From contig JAERTE010000028.1 of assembly GCA_016845145.1 (NCBI GenBank), forward strand, positions 48,146-112,145: a stretch of DNA of 64,000 bases, in the 5' to 3' direction. Under the pieces are notes generated by a model. That model saw only the letters and a program-made list of their open reading frames with translations. It did no database searches and was not told the DNA's origin. This document shows positions 8,386-17,778 of the stretch, piece after piece. The position numbers and the translations under genes were made by a program. Position 1 is the first letter of the stretch; each line of letters opens with the position of its first letter. The DNA is from Rhodospirillaceae bacterium. Its GTDB lineage: Bacteria; Pseudomonadota; Alphaproteobacteria; Rhodospirillales; Casp-alpha2.

Positions 8386-11381
8386 GCGCACAGATGTTCC
8401 GAAATAGTGACGGCGGCCTCATTGACCGCTCAAAACCCTTGTCATTCACCTATGACGGCGAGCGCTATCAGGGTTACCAAGGCGATACATTGGCTTCTGC
8501 GCTGTTGGCCAACGGCGTGCGGTTGGTTGGACGCAGTTTCAAGTATCACCGCCCGCGCGGCATTTTCGGAAGCGGCATTGAGGAGCCCAATGCACTTGTG
8601 CACTTGAACACTGGCTCGCGATCCGAGCCCAACATGCAGGCAACGCGGATAGAACTGTACGACGGCCTGGTGGCGCGCAGCCAAAACTGCTGGCCCAGCG
8701 TCAATTTCGACCTGCAAAGCATCAACAATGCCTTCCAGGCGATGATACCTTCGGGGTTCTATTACAAGACCTTCAAGTGGCCGGCAAAACTGTGGATGAC
8801 GTATGAGCGCGTCATTCGCAATGCCGCAGGCATGGGCAAGGTTGGCGAAGATGCGGATCCTGATACCTACGCACATCGCTACGCGCATTGCGACGTGCTG
8901 ATTGCTGGTGGCGGCCCGACAGGTCTGGCGGCGGCACTGGCAGCAGCCAAAAGCGGCGCGCGCGTGATCTTGGCCGATGACGGGCCGGATTTCGGCGGCA
9001 TGCTGCTGAGCCGTACCGACACAATCGACGGCAAGTCCGGCGCCCAATGGGCCACCGAGGCAACAACCGAACTCTCCGGCATGGATAACGTCACGTTGCT
9101 GACACGTACCATGGTCAGCAGCTACTACGACCACAATATGCTGATCTTGAACGAGCGCGTTGCCGACCATTTGCCCGCCCCCGCCGCGCACCAGCCGCGC
9201 CAGCGTTTGTGGCAAGTGCGCGCGAAGGAAGTCGTGCTTGCCACCGGCAGCCTGGAGCGCCCCTTGGTGTTCGCCGACAATGACCGCCCCGGCATTATGC
9301 TGGCATCTGCGGCGCAGACCTATGCAAACAAATTCGGCGTCCGCGCCGGTGAACGCGCCGTGGTGTTCACCAACAACGGCTCAGCCTATGCGGCGGCCCG
9401 CGATATGGCGACGGCGGGCATTGGAATCCAAGCCATTGTCGATGTGCGTCATAGTATCCCCAAAACCGAGTTGGATATGGCCGAGGCTGCCGGTATCGGC
9501 GTGCTGGCCGGACATGCGGTGGTCGCGGCACACGGCGCCAAGGCCATCCACAGCGTGTCCGTCGCAGCGTTGGACGATAAAGGTGAAATCAACGGCGACA
9601 ACCGCGAGATCATCTGCGACTTGGTTGCGGTATCGGGCGGCTGGACGCCGAGTGTGCACCTGTTGTCGCAATCGCGCGGCAAATTGCGTTACGACGAAGA
9701 ATCAACAGCCTTCGTGCCGAAAACCTCGTTCCAGCGAGAGCGTTCCGCCGGCGCCGCCAAGGGCTCATTCGCGCTTGTAGATTGCTTGGCGGAAGGCCTT
9801 ACCGCCGGCACCGAGGCCGCCGCCAATGCGGGTTTCGAAGGCAAGACACCCGCGGCCCCAACGTGCGGCGATGAAACGCCCATGCTGCCAACGCCGGTTT
9901 GGGCGGTGCCCTTTGCCGCAAACCATCACGGCAAACGTTTCGTCGATTTACAAAACGATGTCACCGCCGAGGATATCGCTCTTGCGCACCGTGAAAACTA
10001 TATCTCGGTTGAGCACCTGAAACGCTACACCACGCTCGGCATGGGCACCGATCAAGGCCGTACATCGAACGTCAACGGTCTGGCCTTGATGGCCGCGCAT
10101 CGGGGCGAGGAAATTCCCGCCGTCGGCACGACGACGTTCCGCCAGCCGTTCTCGCCAGTCACGCTGGGTGCGGTCGCTGGCCATGATGTACACGGCCATC
10201 TCGCACCCGTCCGCGCCACGCCAATGTTCTCTTGGCACAAAGAAAAAGGCGCGGATTTCGGACCTGCCGGTTATTGGCTGCGCGCGCAGTATTATCAACG
10301 CCCGGGCGAGGCCATGTGGTCCGCCATCTGGCGCGAGGCTAAGCATGTGCGCGAAAAGGTCGGCATTATCGATGTCTCCACGTTGGGCAAAATCGACCTA
10401 CAAGGCAAGGATGCGGCGGAGTTTCTGAACCGGGTCTACATCAACGGCTTCGCCAAGCTATCGGTGGGCAAGTCGCGCTACGGCGTCATGCTGCGCGAAG
10501 ACGGCTTGGTTTTCGACGACGGCACCGTGACCCGGATATCCGAAAACCGCTACCTGATCACCACAACAACCACCCACGCCGGCCCGGTGATGGTGCACCT
10601 GGAGAACCTGTCCCAGGTGCACTGGCCGGAACTGGACGTGAAGATGGTCTCGGTCACCGACGATTGGGCCGGCATTGCCATCGCCGGGCCCGACAGCCGA
10701 ACATTGCTGGAGCGGCTTTGCACCGACGTTGACCTCTCTAACGAGGCCTGCCCGTTCATGGCATACCGCGAAGGCGCCATTGCGGGCGCGCCTTTGCGCT
10801 TGTTCCGCATCTCATTCTCCGGCGAGTTGGCCTATGAGATCAACATACCGGCGGATTATGGATTGGAGATATGGGAAGCCTTGCTGGACGCCGGCCATGA
10901 CTTGGATGTCATTCCTTATGGCACCGAGGCGATGAATATCTTGCGTATCGAAAAAGGCCATGTGGTCGGCGGTGAGTTGAGCGGCCGCACCACTGCTGAT
11001 GATTTGGGCTTTGGGCGCATGATGTCGGGTGCGAAACCGTTCGTCGGACAGGTTCTGGCAGGCCGTAAAGAACTGGTGAAACCCGGACGCCGGCAACTTG
11101 TTGGACTGATCCCGACGGACAAGACCACATTGATACCGCGCGGCGCACAAATCGTCGCCGACCCGAAAGCCGCGATGCCTATGCCTTCTCTGGGTGAAGT
11201 AACATCGCAATGCACCAGTCCCAACCTGGGCCACCCTATCGGTTTGGCGCTGGTCGAGAACGGACGTGAGCGGCATGGAGAAATCCTTCACGCCCATTCG
11301 CCGCTGACCAGGGAGACCGTCTCGGTGACCCTCGCCGATCCCATATTTATCGACCCGAAAGGAGAACGGCTCCATGGTTGA
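8382..11381 (+). CDS. soxA: Sarcosine oxidase subunit alpha
   Basis: Large subunit (999 residues) that binds NAD and tetrahydrofolate and forms 5,10-methylene-THF from the sarcosine methyl group. The N-terminal segment (about 1-120) resembles the ferredoxin-like 2Fe-2S fold. A nucleotide-binding domain begins at DVLIAGGGPTGLAAALAAAKSG (about 170). From about 610 to the end is an aminomethyltransferase (GcvT-like) region with HVREKVGIIDVSTLGKIDL and YGTEAMNILRIEKGH. It overlaps soxD by 4 nt and soxG by 8 nt. Confidence 0.95.
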   Translation: MSAQMFRNSDGGLIDRSKPLSFTYDGERYQGYQGDTLASALLANGVRLVGRSFKYHRPRGIFGSGIEEPNALVHLNTGSRSEPNMQATRIELYDGLVARSQNCWPSVNFDLQSINNAFQAMIPSGFYYKTFKWPAKLWMTYERVIRNAAGMGKVGEDADPDTYAHRYAHCDVLIAGGGPTGLAAALAAAKSGARVILADDGPDFGGMLLSRTDTIDGKSGAQWATEATTELSGMDNVTLLTRTMVSSYYDHNMLILNERVADHLPAPAAHQPRQRLWQVRAKEVVLATGSLERPLVFADNDRPGIMLASAAQTYANKFGVRAGERAVVFTNNGSAYAAARDMATAGIGIQAIVDVRHSIPKTELDMAEAAGIGVLAGHAVVAAHGAKAIHSVSVAALDDKGEINGDNREIICDLVAVSGGWTPSVHLLSQSRGKLRYDEESTAFVPKTSFQRERSAGAAKGSFALVDCLAEGLTAGTEAAANAGFEGKTPAAPTCGDETPMLPTPVWAVPFAANHHGKRFVDLQNDVTAEDIALAHRENYISVEHLKRYTTLGMGTDQGRTSNVNGLALMAAHRGEEIPAVGTTTFRQPFSPVTLGAVAGHDVHGHLAPVRATPMFSWHKEKGADFGPAGYWLRAQYYQRPGEAMWSAIWREAKHVREKVGIIDVSTLGKIDLQGKDAAEFLNRVYINGFAKLSVGKSRYGVMLREDGLVFDDGTVTRISENRYLITTTTTHAGPVMVHLENLSQVHWPELDVKMVSVTDDWAGIAIAGPDSRTLLERLCTDVDLSNEACPFMAYREGAIAGAPLRLFRISFSGELAYEINIPADYGLEIWEALLDAGHDLDVIPYGTEAMNILRIEKGHVVGGELSGRTTADDLGFGRMMSGAKPFVGQVLAGRKELVKPGRRQLVGLIPTDKTTLIPRGAQIVADPKAAMPMPSLGEVTSQCTSPNLGHPIGLALVENGRERHGEILHAHSPLTRETVSVTLADPIFIDPKGERLHG

Positions 11382-11958
11382 TGCGACACCACGCTCGGCG
11401 ATAGCCGATCAGTTTATCCCCGGACGCTATGGCGTGGCGGGCAATCCTGGCGTTACCATCAGCGAAGTCCGTGACCGGACCCTTGTGCACTTAGCGGCAG
11501 ACCCCGCAATTGCCGACAGCGTGAAGTCCACTACGGGTCTGGACCTGCCAACACACGCCGGAGGCGTCGGCGTTGGTGACGGGCAGCGACTTTGCTGGCT
11601 GGGGCCGGACCAATGGCTTTTGAAAACCGCTCCTGCCCCATTTGGTGAGTGGGAGCAGCGGCTGGCAGAGGAGGCGCCCGCTGGCGCTTATAACGATGTC
11701 ACCCATGGCCGAACCACACTTCGTTTGTCGGGTGTCAATGTTCGGGACATATTGGCCAAGGGCTGTCCGCTTGACTTGCACCCGGCGGCGTTCTCGTCCG
11801 GGCAATGCGCGCAAAGCCTGCTCGGCCACCTGAATGTGCTGCTCGATTGCATCGCAGAAGATGTCTTTGAGGTGACGGTCACGCGGTCCTACGGAGCGGA
11901 TCTGTTCGAATGGCTACGCGAAGCGGCAGCCGAATACGGTTTCGAAATATCCACCTGA
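11374..11958 (+). CDS. soxG: Sarcosine oxidase subunit gamma
   Basis: 194-residue SoxG, the non-cofactor subunit of heterotetrameric sarcosine oxidase. WLGPDQWLL and the C-terminal ending VTVTRSYGADLFEWLREAA are characteristic. It is the last gene of the operon, overlapping soxA by 8 nt. A weak inverted repeat (ACCGAAAT with ATTTATTCGGT) lies in the 75-bp gap downstream. Confidence 0.92.
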   Translation: MVDATPRSAIADQFIPGRYGVAGNPGVTISEVRDRTLVHLAADPAIADSVKSTTGLDLPTHAGGVGVGDGQRLCWLGPDQWLLKTAPAPFGEWEQRLAEEAPAGAYNDVTHGRTTLRLSGVNVRDILAKGCPLDLHPAAFSSGQCAQSLLGHLNVLLDCIAEDVFEVTVTRSYGADLFEWLREAAAEYGFEIST

Positions 11959-12033
11959 CAAATAACCGAAATCAATAGTGGTTGAAATTTATTCGGTATT
12001 GTCGTACCTCTTTATTCATATAGAGGATATGCA

Positions 12034-12489
12034 ATGAAAATCACAGACGCGCTGTTGGGCGAACACGGGCTTTTTTACGCTTTATTCGAACAGATTGAGC
12101 AATCCATCGCCGGCGCTGGCGAGGACCTGCCGGCCCTAACCCGCGCGCTTGCCGGACTTCTGGGCTCGCACGCCATATTGGAAGAAGAGCATCTGTTCCC
12201 GGCCCTGCAGCCGCAGGTCGGCGAAATGGGACCGTTGGCCGTGATGGAGATGGAGCACCGGCAGATCGAAGGCTTGCTGGAATCGATTTTGGGAACCACG
12301 GATATAGATACCCTAAAGGGCGAAACCCGGGCATTGCTGGACATCACGACCGAACATTTCGCCAAGGAAGAAGGCGTGTTGTTCCACATGGCGGAGCAAT
12401 TTCTGGACGAGAGCCTGCTGCACCAATTAGGCGATGCCTGGGCAAAAGCACGCGGCGTCAACCTTGATGCCATGGGCTGCGCCGCTTAA
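12034..12489 (+). CDS. Hemerythrin (HHE) domain protein
   Basis: 151 residues with four-helix hemerythrin-like metal ligands: His11 (LLGEHGLFY), the SHAILEEEHLFPAL segment, EMEHRQIEGLL and TTEHFAKEEGVLFHMAE. Such proteins bind a di-iron centre and take part in oxygen, nitric oxide or iron handling. AGAGGATATGCA before the ATG gives a good ribosome site. It is followed by a terminator, so it is probably monocistronic. The specific function is unknown. Confidence 0.85.
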   Translation: MKITDALLGEHGLFYALFEQIEQSIAGAGEDLPALTRALAGLLGSHAILEEEHLFPALQPQVGEMGPLAVMEMEHRQIEGLLESILGTTDIDTLKGETRALLDITTEHFAKEEGVLFHMAEQFLDESLLHQLGDAWAKARGVNLDAMGCAA

Positions 12490-12496
12490 ATCTGTT

Positions 12497-12525
12497 GGCC
12501 GGCATTTTCACCGTCGGTTTTTTTT
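12497..12525 (+). terminator. Rho-independent terminator after the hemerythrin gene
   Basis: GCCGGC (12498-12503) pairs with GTCGGT (12513-12518) through C-G and G-U pairs across a 9-nt loop. An eight-T run (12518-12525) follows directly. It ends the hemerythrin transcript before the binding-protein/sia operon. Confidence 0.6.
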
Positions 12526-12657
12526 CGCGCTCCACTCACTCAACATCGAACTGATGCATTGCACTCTTGGCATGGACATCAAGCTGTCAGATGTTCAATA
12601 TTCCGATTACAATTATGTGTTTTGAGATTTTTCACATCGGCGTGAGGACTGGTTTGA

Positions 12658-13977
12658 ATGAGATGTTTCCGGCAGTTGTTCTATTTTCTGTTACTCGCCT
12701 TATTTCCGATCAGCGCCAATAGCGCCGATATTGATTGGCGAAAGGTCAGTAAATTACAAGGCAACGCATTCCTCGAGTATGTGGAATCTCTTCAGTTGAA
12801 GGATCAGGAAGCGCTGAATTTCTGGAAAAACATTCCGCTCAGCAAAGCCAATAAGCAGGTGAACAAGATCTTTCGCGAAGAAGCGTTCGCCATCTATATG
12901 AACAAATATCCACGACCGTTCGGACATGGGGCCAGTTTCTCGGCGGGTTCCGGGGTCGATGTCGTCGGCCCAATCAGCAAACAAAAACTGCGCCTGCCCT
13001 TTACCGACGTTCATCAACTGCCGGCCGGCCCCATTGGAAACGCAAACCGGCAATACAACATCGCCTATTCCATCCATGGCTTGAGCCACCCTTGGTTGCT
13101 CAACAATGCCGATTCGGCCGTATGGGAAGCGGAGCGTCACCCGAATGTCACCTTGAAGGTCCTCGATCCGAAGTTCGACAACGCCTTGCAAGCCAAACAG
13201 ATCGATGCGTTGATCGAGGAAAAAGTCGACGGCATCGTCATCTGGCCGATGCAGGAAGCGCCGACGGGACCACCCATCGACAGAGCAGCCGCCGCTAAAA
13301 TCCCCAGTGTTTCGGTGGACCGGCTGGTCGGGTCAAAGAAAGTGCGGGCGCAAATTACCGGTAATTTCCCAGCCAACGGCACCCAACAAGGTCTTTATCT
13401 CGTGCATCGCTTGCTTCAGGAAACAGGCAAGGTCGAGGGTAATGTGCTGATGATCCGAAAGCCTCTGGGTAGCACAGCGGATTCGATGCGCACCGGACAT
13501 TTCCTCAAGGTGATCAGCTATTTTCCGGGTTTGAATATCCTTCAGAGTTACCACAACAGCAGTTCAAGAGCGGATTCGCTTAGCCAAGTCCGTGAAGCGC
13601 TGGCCAAGCACCCGGAGATTGATGTGATTTTCTGCACCGGCGCGGAACAAGGAATGGGCGCCGTTCTGGCAGTGGACGAAGCTAAGCGCTGGAACAGCCG
13701 CAGCGGCGGCAAACGCATCCTCGTACTCAGCAACGACGACTTGGCCGAAGCGCTGCTGGCGATGAAAGAAGATAAGATCGCCGTAACCGCGCCCTACACG
13801 CCCTTGCTTGGCGGGGTCGGTGTTCGGGTTTTGTTGAAAATATTGGCCGGCGAGAAGATTTCGAAAAACGTCACCACACCGGATTTGCCGATGATCACCA
13901 AGGATGGTGAAACCGTGTTCGGTATTAAGACAACCAGCGTGGATGCGTGGATGCCCTACGCGTACGGGCGGAAGTAA
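12658..13977 (+). CDS. Periplasmic sugar-type substrate-binding protein (sensory)
   Basis: 439 residues with an N-terminal signal peptide (about 1-23, MRCFRQLFYFLLLALF then SANSA) and a Peripla_BP_4 (ribose/galactose-binding-like) domain from about residue 120, including DALIEEKVDGIVIWPM and PSVSVDRLVG. No ABC permease or ATPase gene is adjacent. The stop instead runs into the start of a Cache/HAMP/PP2C phosphatase gene. This suggests that it binds a ligand and presents it to that membrane sensor rather than serving transport, as LuxP does for LuxQ. The arrangement is seen; the role is inferred. Confidence 0.8.
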   Translation: MRCFRQLFYFLLLALFPISANSADIDWRKVSKLQGNAFLEYVESLQLKDQEALNFWKNIPLSKANKQVNKIFREEAFAIYMNKYPRPFGHGASFSAGSGVDVVGPISKQKLRLPFTDVHQLPAGPIGNANRQYNIAYSIHGLSHPWLLNNADSAVWEAERHPNVTLKVLDPKFDNALQAKQIDALIEEKVDGIVIWPMQEAPTGPPIDRAAAAKIPSVSVDRLVGSKKVRAQITGNFPANGTQQGLYLVHRLLQETGKVEGNVLMIRKPLGSTADSMRTGHFLKVISYFPGLNILQSYHNSSSRADSLSQVREALAKHPEIDVIFCTGAEQGMGAVLAVDEAKRWNSRSGGKRILVLSNDDLAEALLAMKEDKIAVTAPYTPLLGGVGVRVLLKILAGEKISKNVTTPDLPMITKDGETVFGIKTTSVDAWMPYAYGRK

Positions 13978-13981
13978 AACA

Positions 13982-16024
13982 TTGCCTGCATGGCTCAACA
14001 TCCGAGCGAAGCTCGTTATTGTCCTGGTTACAGTGAGCTTGTTGCCGCTGGCCGTTGTCGGTTGGTATTCCCTCGCCCAATCAAAAGCCTCTATTTCAAA
14101 TGAAGTGTTCAACCACCTGATTAGCGTACGCGACGGAAAGAGGGCGCAGATCCTCCGATTGCTCAAAAAAACGCAAGCCGACATCAGGGTTCTGGCCGAC
14201 AGTTCTCATATTGATGCCGCCTTGGACGCATTTTCAGCTGTCGTGCGTGACGGCCAAGTCGATCAAGGTCAATTCAACTATTTTGAAAGCCTTGAGTATG
14301 GTGATTCGTTTAGGCGTTTCATTGGCGAGTACGATTATTACGATTTGATGCTGATCTCCGAATTCGGAGATATCGTTTATTCCACCAAACGCGAAGCGGA
14401 TTTTGGCCAAAACGTGCTTTCCGGCCCGTTGAAGGACAGTGTTCTCGGTCGCTCGCTGGAACGCGGGTTCAAGAATGTCGTCCTCACGGACTTTGAAATT
14501 TACCCGCCATCCGATGGACAAGTCATCTCGTTCGTGCTCGCCCCGATCGGCTCCACCGGCGCGACTTCAGGCGCCGTCGTCCTCAAGATGACCAACGCCG
14601 CGCTTAACGAAGTCATGCTGGAACGATCAGGAATGGGCGACACCGGCGAAGCATATCTCGTAGGCCCGGATAATCTGATGCGCTCGGATTCCTATCTCGA
14701 TCCGGTCAACAGAACTGTCAACGCCTCGTTCAAAAACCCAGACAAAGGAAAGGTGGACACGATCGCCACCAAGGCCGCGCTGGACGGAAAAACCGGGCAT
14801 GAAATAATTCTCGACTACCGTGGACAAGAGGTGCTGAACGCCTATTTACCAGTGAAATTCGGCTCCTCTGTTTTCGCCATGATCACGGAAATCGACAAAA
14901 CTGAAGCCTTCGAACCCATAGAAAATTTGCAGCAACTTGTCGTCGTGCTGGCACTTGCCGTCGTGGCGCTGATGGTGGTATCGGCTTTCTTGATCGCCAA
15001 TATCGTCACCCATCCAATCCGTTTGTTAACCCAAGCTTCAATTGAGATTTCGGGCGGCAACTTGAACAAAGAAGTTCAGGTTGCACGGGACGATGAACTG
15101 GGCGTGCTTTCAGAGAATTTCAACGAGATGCGGATATCCATTCGCTCGAAAATCGCGGAAATCGAAGAAAGCCGCGAAGCTTTGCGCCAGATGAACGAAA
15201 CGCTCGAACATCGGGTCGAAGAACGAACGGCCGAATTGGCCGAAGCCTATACCCAGATATCCTCGTCGATTGAATACGCCAGCAACATTCAAAAAGGCCT
15301 GCTGCCGACAGACGATGTCATGCAGGATTTCTTGGGCGAACACTTTGTCGTCTGGCATCCGAAAGACATCGTTGGCGGTGATTTTTATTGGCTTAGAGAA
15401 TGGGGAAATGGCCGTCTATTGGCCGTTGGCGACTGCACCGGGCACGGTGTCCCTGGCGCCTTTATGACCCTTATTGCAACGGCGACTTTGAACCGGTCGC
15501 TGCGGGAAACCCAACCGGGGCAACTCGATGAGTTGATGAGTTGCATGAACGTTCGCATCAAAAACGTCCTTGGCGGTGGCGACGACGTGTCGGGGGCCGA
15601 TGACGGATTGGAACTTGGCTTTGTTTACCTGCCTCATGAAAATGGTGAAGTCTATTTTTGCGGTGCCGGTCTTTCGCTTTTTGCCAAGCACGATCAAGAG
15701 ATATCAGAGCACAAGGGATACCGACACGGTGTTGGCTACCGAACAATTTCACCAGAACAAACATACAATGTGATACGACTCAAACGGCAGGACCTTGATG
15801 GTTTTTACTTGGCCAGTGACGGCATTTTTGACCAGACGGGCGGAGACCGCGGACATGGCTTTGGCAAGCGCCGGTTTCGCGAGGCTATTCTGGGCGCAGA
15901 CGGAAAGACGTATCCTGAACAAAAGGAAGTCTTGCTCGCCTCAATCCAGGATTACCAAGGCGATCATCCGCGTCGAGATGACATAACGATTGTCGGGTTT
16001 AAATCGGGCGACACAGCACATTAG
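13982..16024 (+). CDS. SiaA-like membrane PP2C/SpoIIE phosphatase
   Basis: Membrane sensor phosphatase. A first TM helix (LVIVLVTVSLLPLAVVGWYS) precedes a dCache-like periplasmic region, a second TM helix (about VVVLALAVVALMVVSAFLI), HAMP (HPIRLLTQASIEISGGN), a coiled coil, and a SpoIIE/PP2C domain with HPKDIVGGDFYW and GDCTGHGVPGAFMTLI. This matches SiaA, which dephosphorylates SiaC. The frame is open from 13904, but ATGs at 13904 and 13943 overlap the binding-protein gene. I prefer the TTG at 13982, with GGAAG 7 nt upstream, 4 bp after that gene's stop. siaB and siaC homologues follow. Confidence 0.85.
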   Translation: MPAWLNIRAKLVIVLVTVSLLPLAVVGWYSLAQSKASISNEVFNHLISVRDGKRAQILRLLKKTQADIRVLADSSHIDAALDAFSAVVRDGQVDQGQFNYFESLEYGDSFRRFIGEYDYYDLMLISEFGDIVYSTKREADFGQNVLSGPLKDSVLGRSLERGFKNVVLTDFEIYPPSDGQVISFVLAPIGSTGATSGAVVLKMTNAALNEVMLERSGMGDTGEAYLVGPDNLMRSDSYLDPVNRTVNASFKNPDKGKVDTIATKAALDGKTGHEIILDYRGQEVLNAYLPVKFGSSVFAMITEIDKTEAFEPIENLQQLVVVLALAVVALMVVSAFLIANIVTHPIRLLTQASIEISGGNLNKEVQVARDDELGVLSENFNEMRISIRSKIAEIEESREALRQMNETLEHRVEERTAELAEAYTQISSSIEYASNIQKGLLPTDDVMQDFLGEHFVVWHPKDIVGGDFYWLREWGNGRLLAVGDCTGHGVPGAFMTLIATATLNRSLRETQPGQLDELMSCMNVRIKNVLGGGDDVSGADDGLELGFVYLPHENGEVYFCGAGLSLFAKHDQEISEHKGYRHGVGYRTISPEQTYNVIRLKRQDLDGFYLASDGIFDQTGGDRGHGFGKRRFREAILGADGKTYPEQKEVLLASIQDYQGDHPRRDDITIVGFKSGDTAH

Positions 16025-16032
16025 GAACGAAG

Positions 16033-16578
16033 ATGAACCTTCACAGAATACATAATGATATGTTGGGCGATGGTATTTCGTTTTGTTTTACTGGGTTCAT
16101 GTCGGAAGACATGCTCATGGGTATCGGCAACACGCTCAGAAAGAAATTCGAAATCGACTCGATTGATCGAACGACTTCCATGAGCATGTTTTCGGTATTC
16201 GTTGAGATGGTCCAAAATGTCATCCGTTATTCGGCCGAAAACCAGTCGGATGACAAGGTTCCTGCCGTCATCGATCTGCGCTACGGAATACTGTCGATTG
16301 GCGTGAAAGATGGCCGCCACTTTGTGGCCTGCGGCAATTTGATCAATTCAAGCGATGTCAGTCGGCTGGAAGAAAACCTCTCTCGTCTGAAAGACATGGA
16401 CAGCAAGCAATTACGGCGCTTGTTCAAGGATTCTTTGAAAGACGAGGTGCCTGAAGGTAGTAAAGGTGCCGGTGTCGGCTTCATCGAAATCGCCCGACGG
16501 GCCAAGCACGGTTTCGATTTCGATTTCGAGGCCGCCGGCGACGACAGAAACTTTTTTACCATTTCCGCATATCTGTGA
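16033..16578 (+). CDS. SiaB-like kinase (DUF6272)
   Basis: 181-residue GHKL-type protein of the SiaB family, which phosphorylates SiaC. An N-box-like FVEMVQNVIRYSAENQ (about residues 55-70) and a G-box-like GSKGAGVGFIEIARRA (about 147-162) are visible. It starts 8 bp after the siaA-like stop and is followed 8 bp later by the siaC-like gene. In Pseudomonas aeruginosa SiaB opposes SiaA. The same antagonism is inferred here. Confidence 0.8.
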   Translation: MNLHRIHNDMLGDGISFCFTGFMSEDMLMGIGNTLRKKFEIDSIDRTTSMSMFSVFVEMVQNVIRYSAENQSDDKVPAVIDLRYGILSIGVKDGRHFVACGNLINSSDVSRLEENLSRLKDMDSKQLRRLFKDSLKDEVPEGSKGAGVGFIEIARRAKHGFDFDFEAAGDDRNFFTISAYL

Positions 16579-16586
16579 GGTGATAC

Positions 16587-16982
16587 ATGGAAGATGACAA
16601 GCTGACCATTGTCGCGAAAGAGCCCTGCCCGCAGGTCGATTTCGATTTTTCCTCCAACCGCTTTTGTATTTCCGAAACCTGTTATCCGGAAAACACCGCT
16701 GAATTCTTTAGCCCGATCATATCCCGGCTCGAACAGCATCTGGGCACATTGTCCGGGGCAGAGATCACCTTCGAATTGAAATTATCATATTTCAATAGTG
16801 GCGCGAGCCGCGCGTTTTCTCAATTTTTCGATATCCTTGAACAGAGCGCATCGGCCGGCAACTCGGTGACGATCAATTGGTGCTGCGATGCCGAAGACGA
16901 AAACATGATTGAACTCGCAGAAGTATTTGAAGACGATTTCGAGGCCGCTACCTACAATATCGTTGTTGAAGAGGCCGAGTAA
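16587..16982 (+). CDS. SiaC-like regulatory phosphoprotein (DUF1987)
   Basis: 131-residue DUF1987/SiaC family protein, the substrate of SiaA and SiaB. FELKLSYFNSGASRAF (62-77) is the conserved strand-loop that holds the phosphorylated residue. In SiaC that residue is a threonine; here Ser71 or Ser74 are the candidates. An acidic C-terminus (EDDFEAATYNIVVEEAE) follows. In Pseudomonas the partner is the diguanylate cyclase SiaD, encoded next. Here no siaD is present, so the output target is unknown. AGGTGATAC precedes the ATG. Confidence 0.8.
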   Translation: MEDDKLTIVAKEPCPQVDFDFSSNRFCISETCYPENTAEFFSPIISRLEQHLGTLSGAEITFELKLSYFNSGASRAFSQFFDILEQSASAGNSVTINWCCDAEDENMIELAEVFEDDFEAATYNIVVEEAE

Positions 16983-17019
16983 CTATCTTCACCCCGCCAC
17001 ACACTAAAGCCGTCAGGCT

Positions 17020-17778
17020 TTAAGCGGTAAGGCCGCCGTCGATAACGAATTCCGCCCCCGTAACGAACGCCGCCTCGTCGGACGCCAGATAGGCAACCAT
17101 ACCAGCGACCTCCTCCACCGTGCCCATGCGCCCCAGCGGGATTTGCGCCGCCATGGCATCGCGCGCACGGTCCGGGTCGCGCGCGGTGTCCGCGATATCG
17201 TCGACCATGGGTGTGGCGACAAAGCTTGGGTGCACGGAATTGCAGCGGATGTCATACCCCTTCTTGGCGCAATGCAAGGCGATCGATTTGGTCAGCAACC
17301 GCACCCCACCCTTCGACGCATTGTAAGCCGCCAAATTCGCACCGCCGACCAGCCCCGAGACTGACGACATGTTAATGATCGCCCCGCCGCCCGTATCTTT
17401 CATAGCGGCCACACCAAAACGGCACCCTAGAAATGTGCCGTCCATGTTGACGCTCATGACGCGCCGCCATTCTTCCAGGCTGGTGTCTTCAATCGAATGC
17501 AGCGAAATCACGCCCGCCGAATTGACCAAGATATCGAGCCCACCAAAGGCATCACACACCGCCGCCAAGGCCGCTTGCCACGACGCTTCCGACGTCACAT
17601 CCAGATCAACAAACAACGCCGCATCGCCAATTTCTTCAGCTGCCTGGACACCGGCATCGCGATTAAAATCCGCCAACGCCACCTGGGCGCCTTCGTCCGC
17701 CAGCCGCGCCGCCACCGCACGGCCAATACCAGATGCGGCGCCGGTAACGAGAGCTTTTTTGTTGGTGAGTCTTGTCAT
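17020..17778 (-). CDS. SDR-family NAD(P)-dependent oxidoreductase
   Basis: Classical short-chain dehydrogenase of 252 residues. It has the cofactor motif TGAASGIGRA near the N-terminus, NSAG, the catalytic serine in NMSSVSG and the YNASKGG active-site Tyr/Lys. The C-terminal GAEFVIDGGLTA is typical. I chose the ATG at 17778 (MTRLTNKKALVTG) because GGAGG lies 10 nt upstream; the 11 residues upstream in frame translate the ribosome site itself. It stands alone, divergent from the lipoprotein gene. The substrate is unknown. Confidence 0.88.
   Translation of the reverse strand: MTRLTNKKALVTGAASGIGRAVAARLADEGAQVALADFNRDAGVQAAEEIGDAALFVDLDVTSEASWQAALAAVCDAFGGLDILVNSAGVISLHSIEDTSLEEWRRVMSVNMDGTFLGCRFGVAAMKDTGGGAIINMSSVSGLVGGANLAAYNASKGGVRLLTKSIALHCAKKGYDIRCNSVHPSFVATPMVDDIADTARDPDRARDAMAAQIPLGRMGTVEEVAGMVAYLASDEAAFVTGAEFVIDGGLTA

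Noticed and set aside
6831..11958. soxBDAG read as sulfur oxidation genes
   Set aside because: The SoxB FAD/FMN motifs, zinc-binding SoxD and GcvT-type SoxA belong to sarcosine oxidase, not to thiosulfate oxidation.
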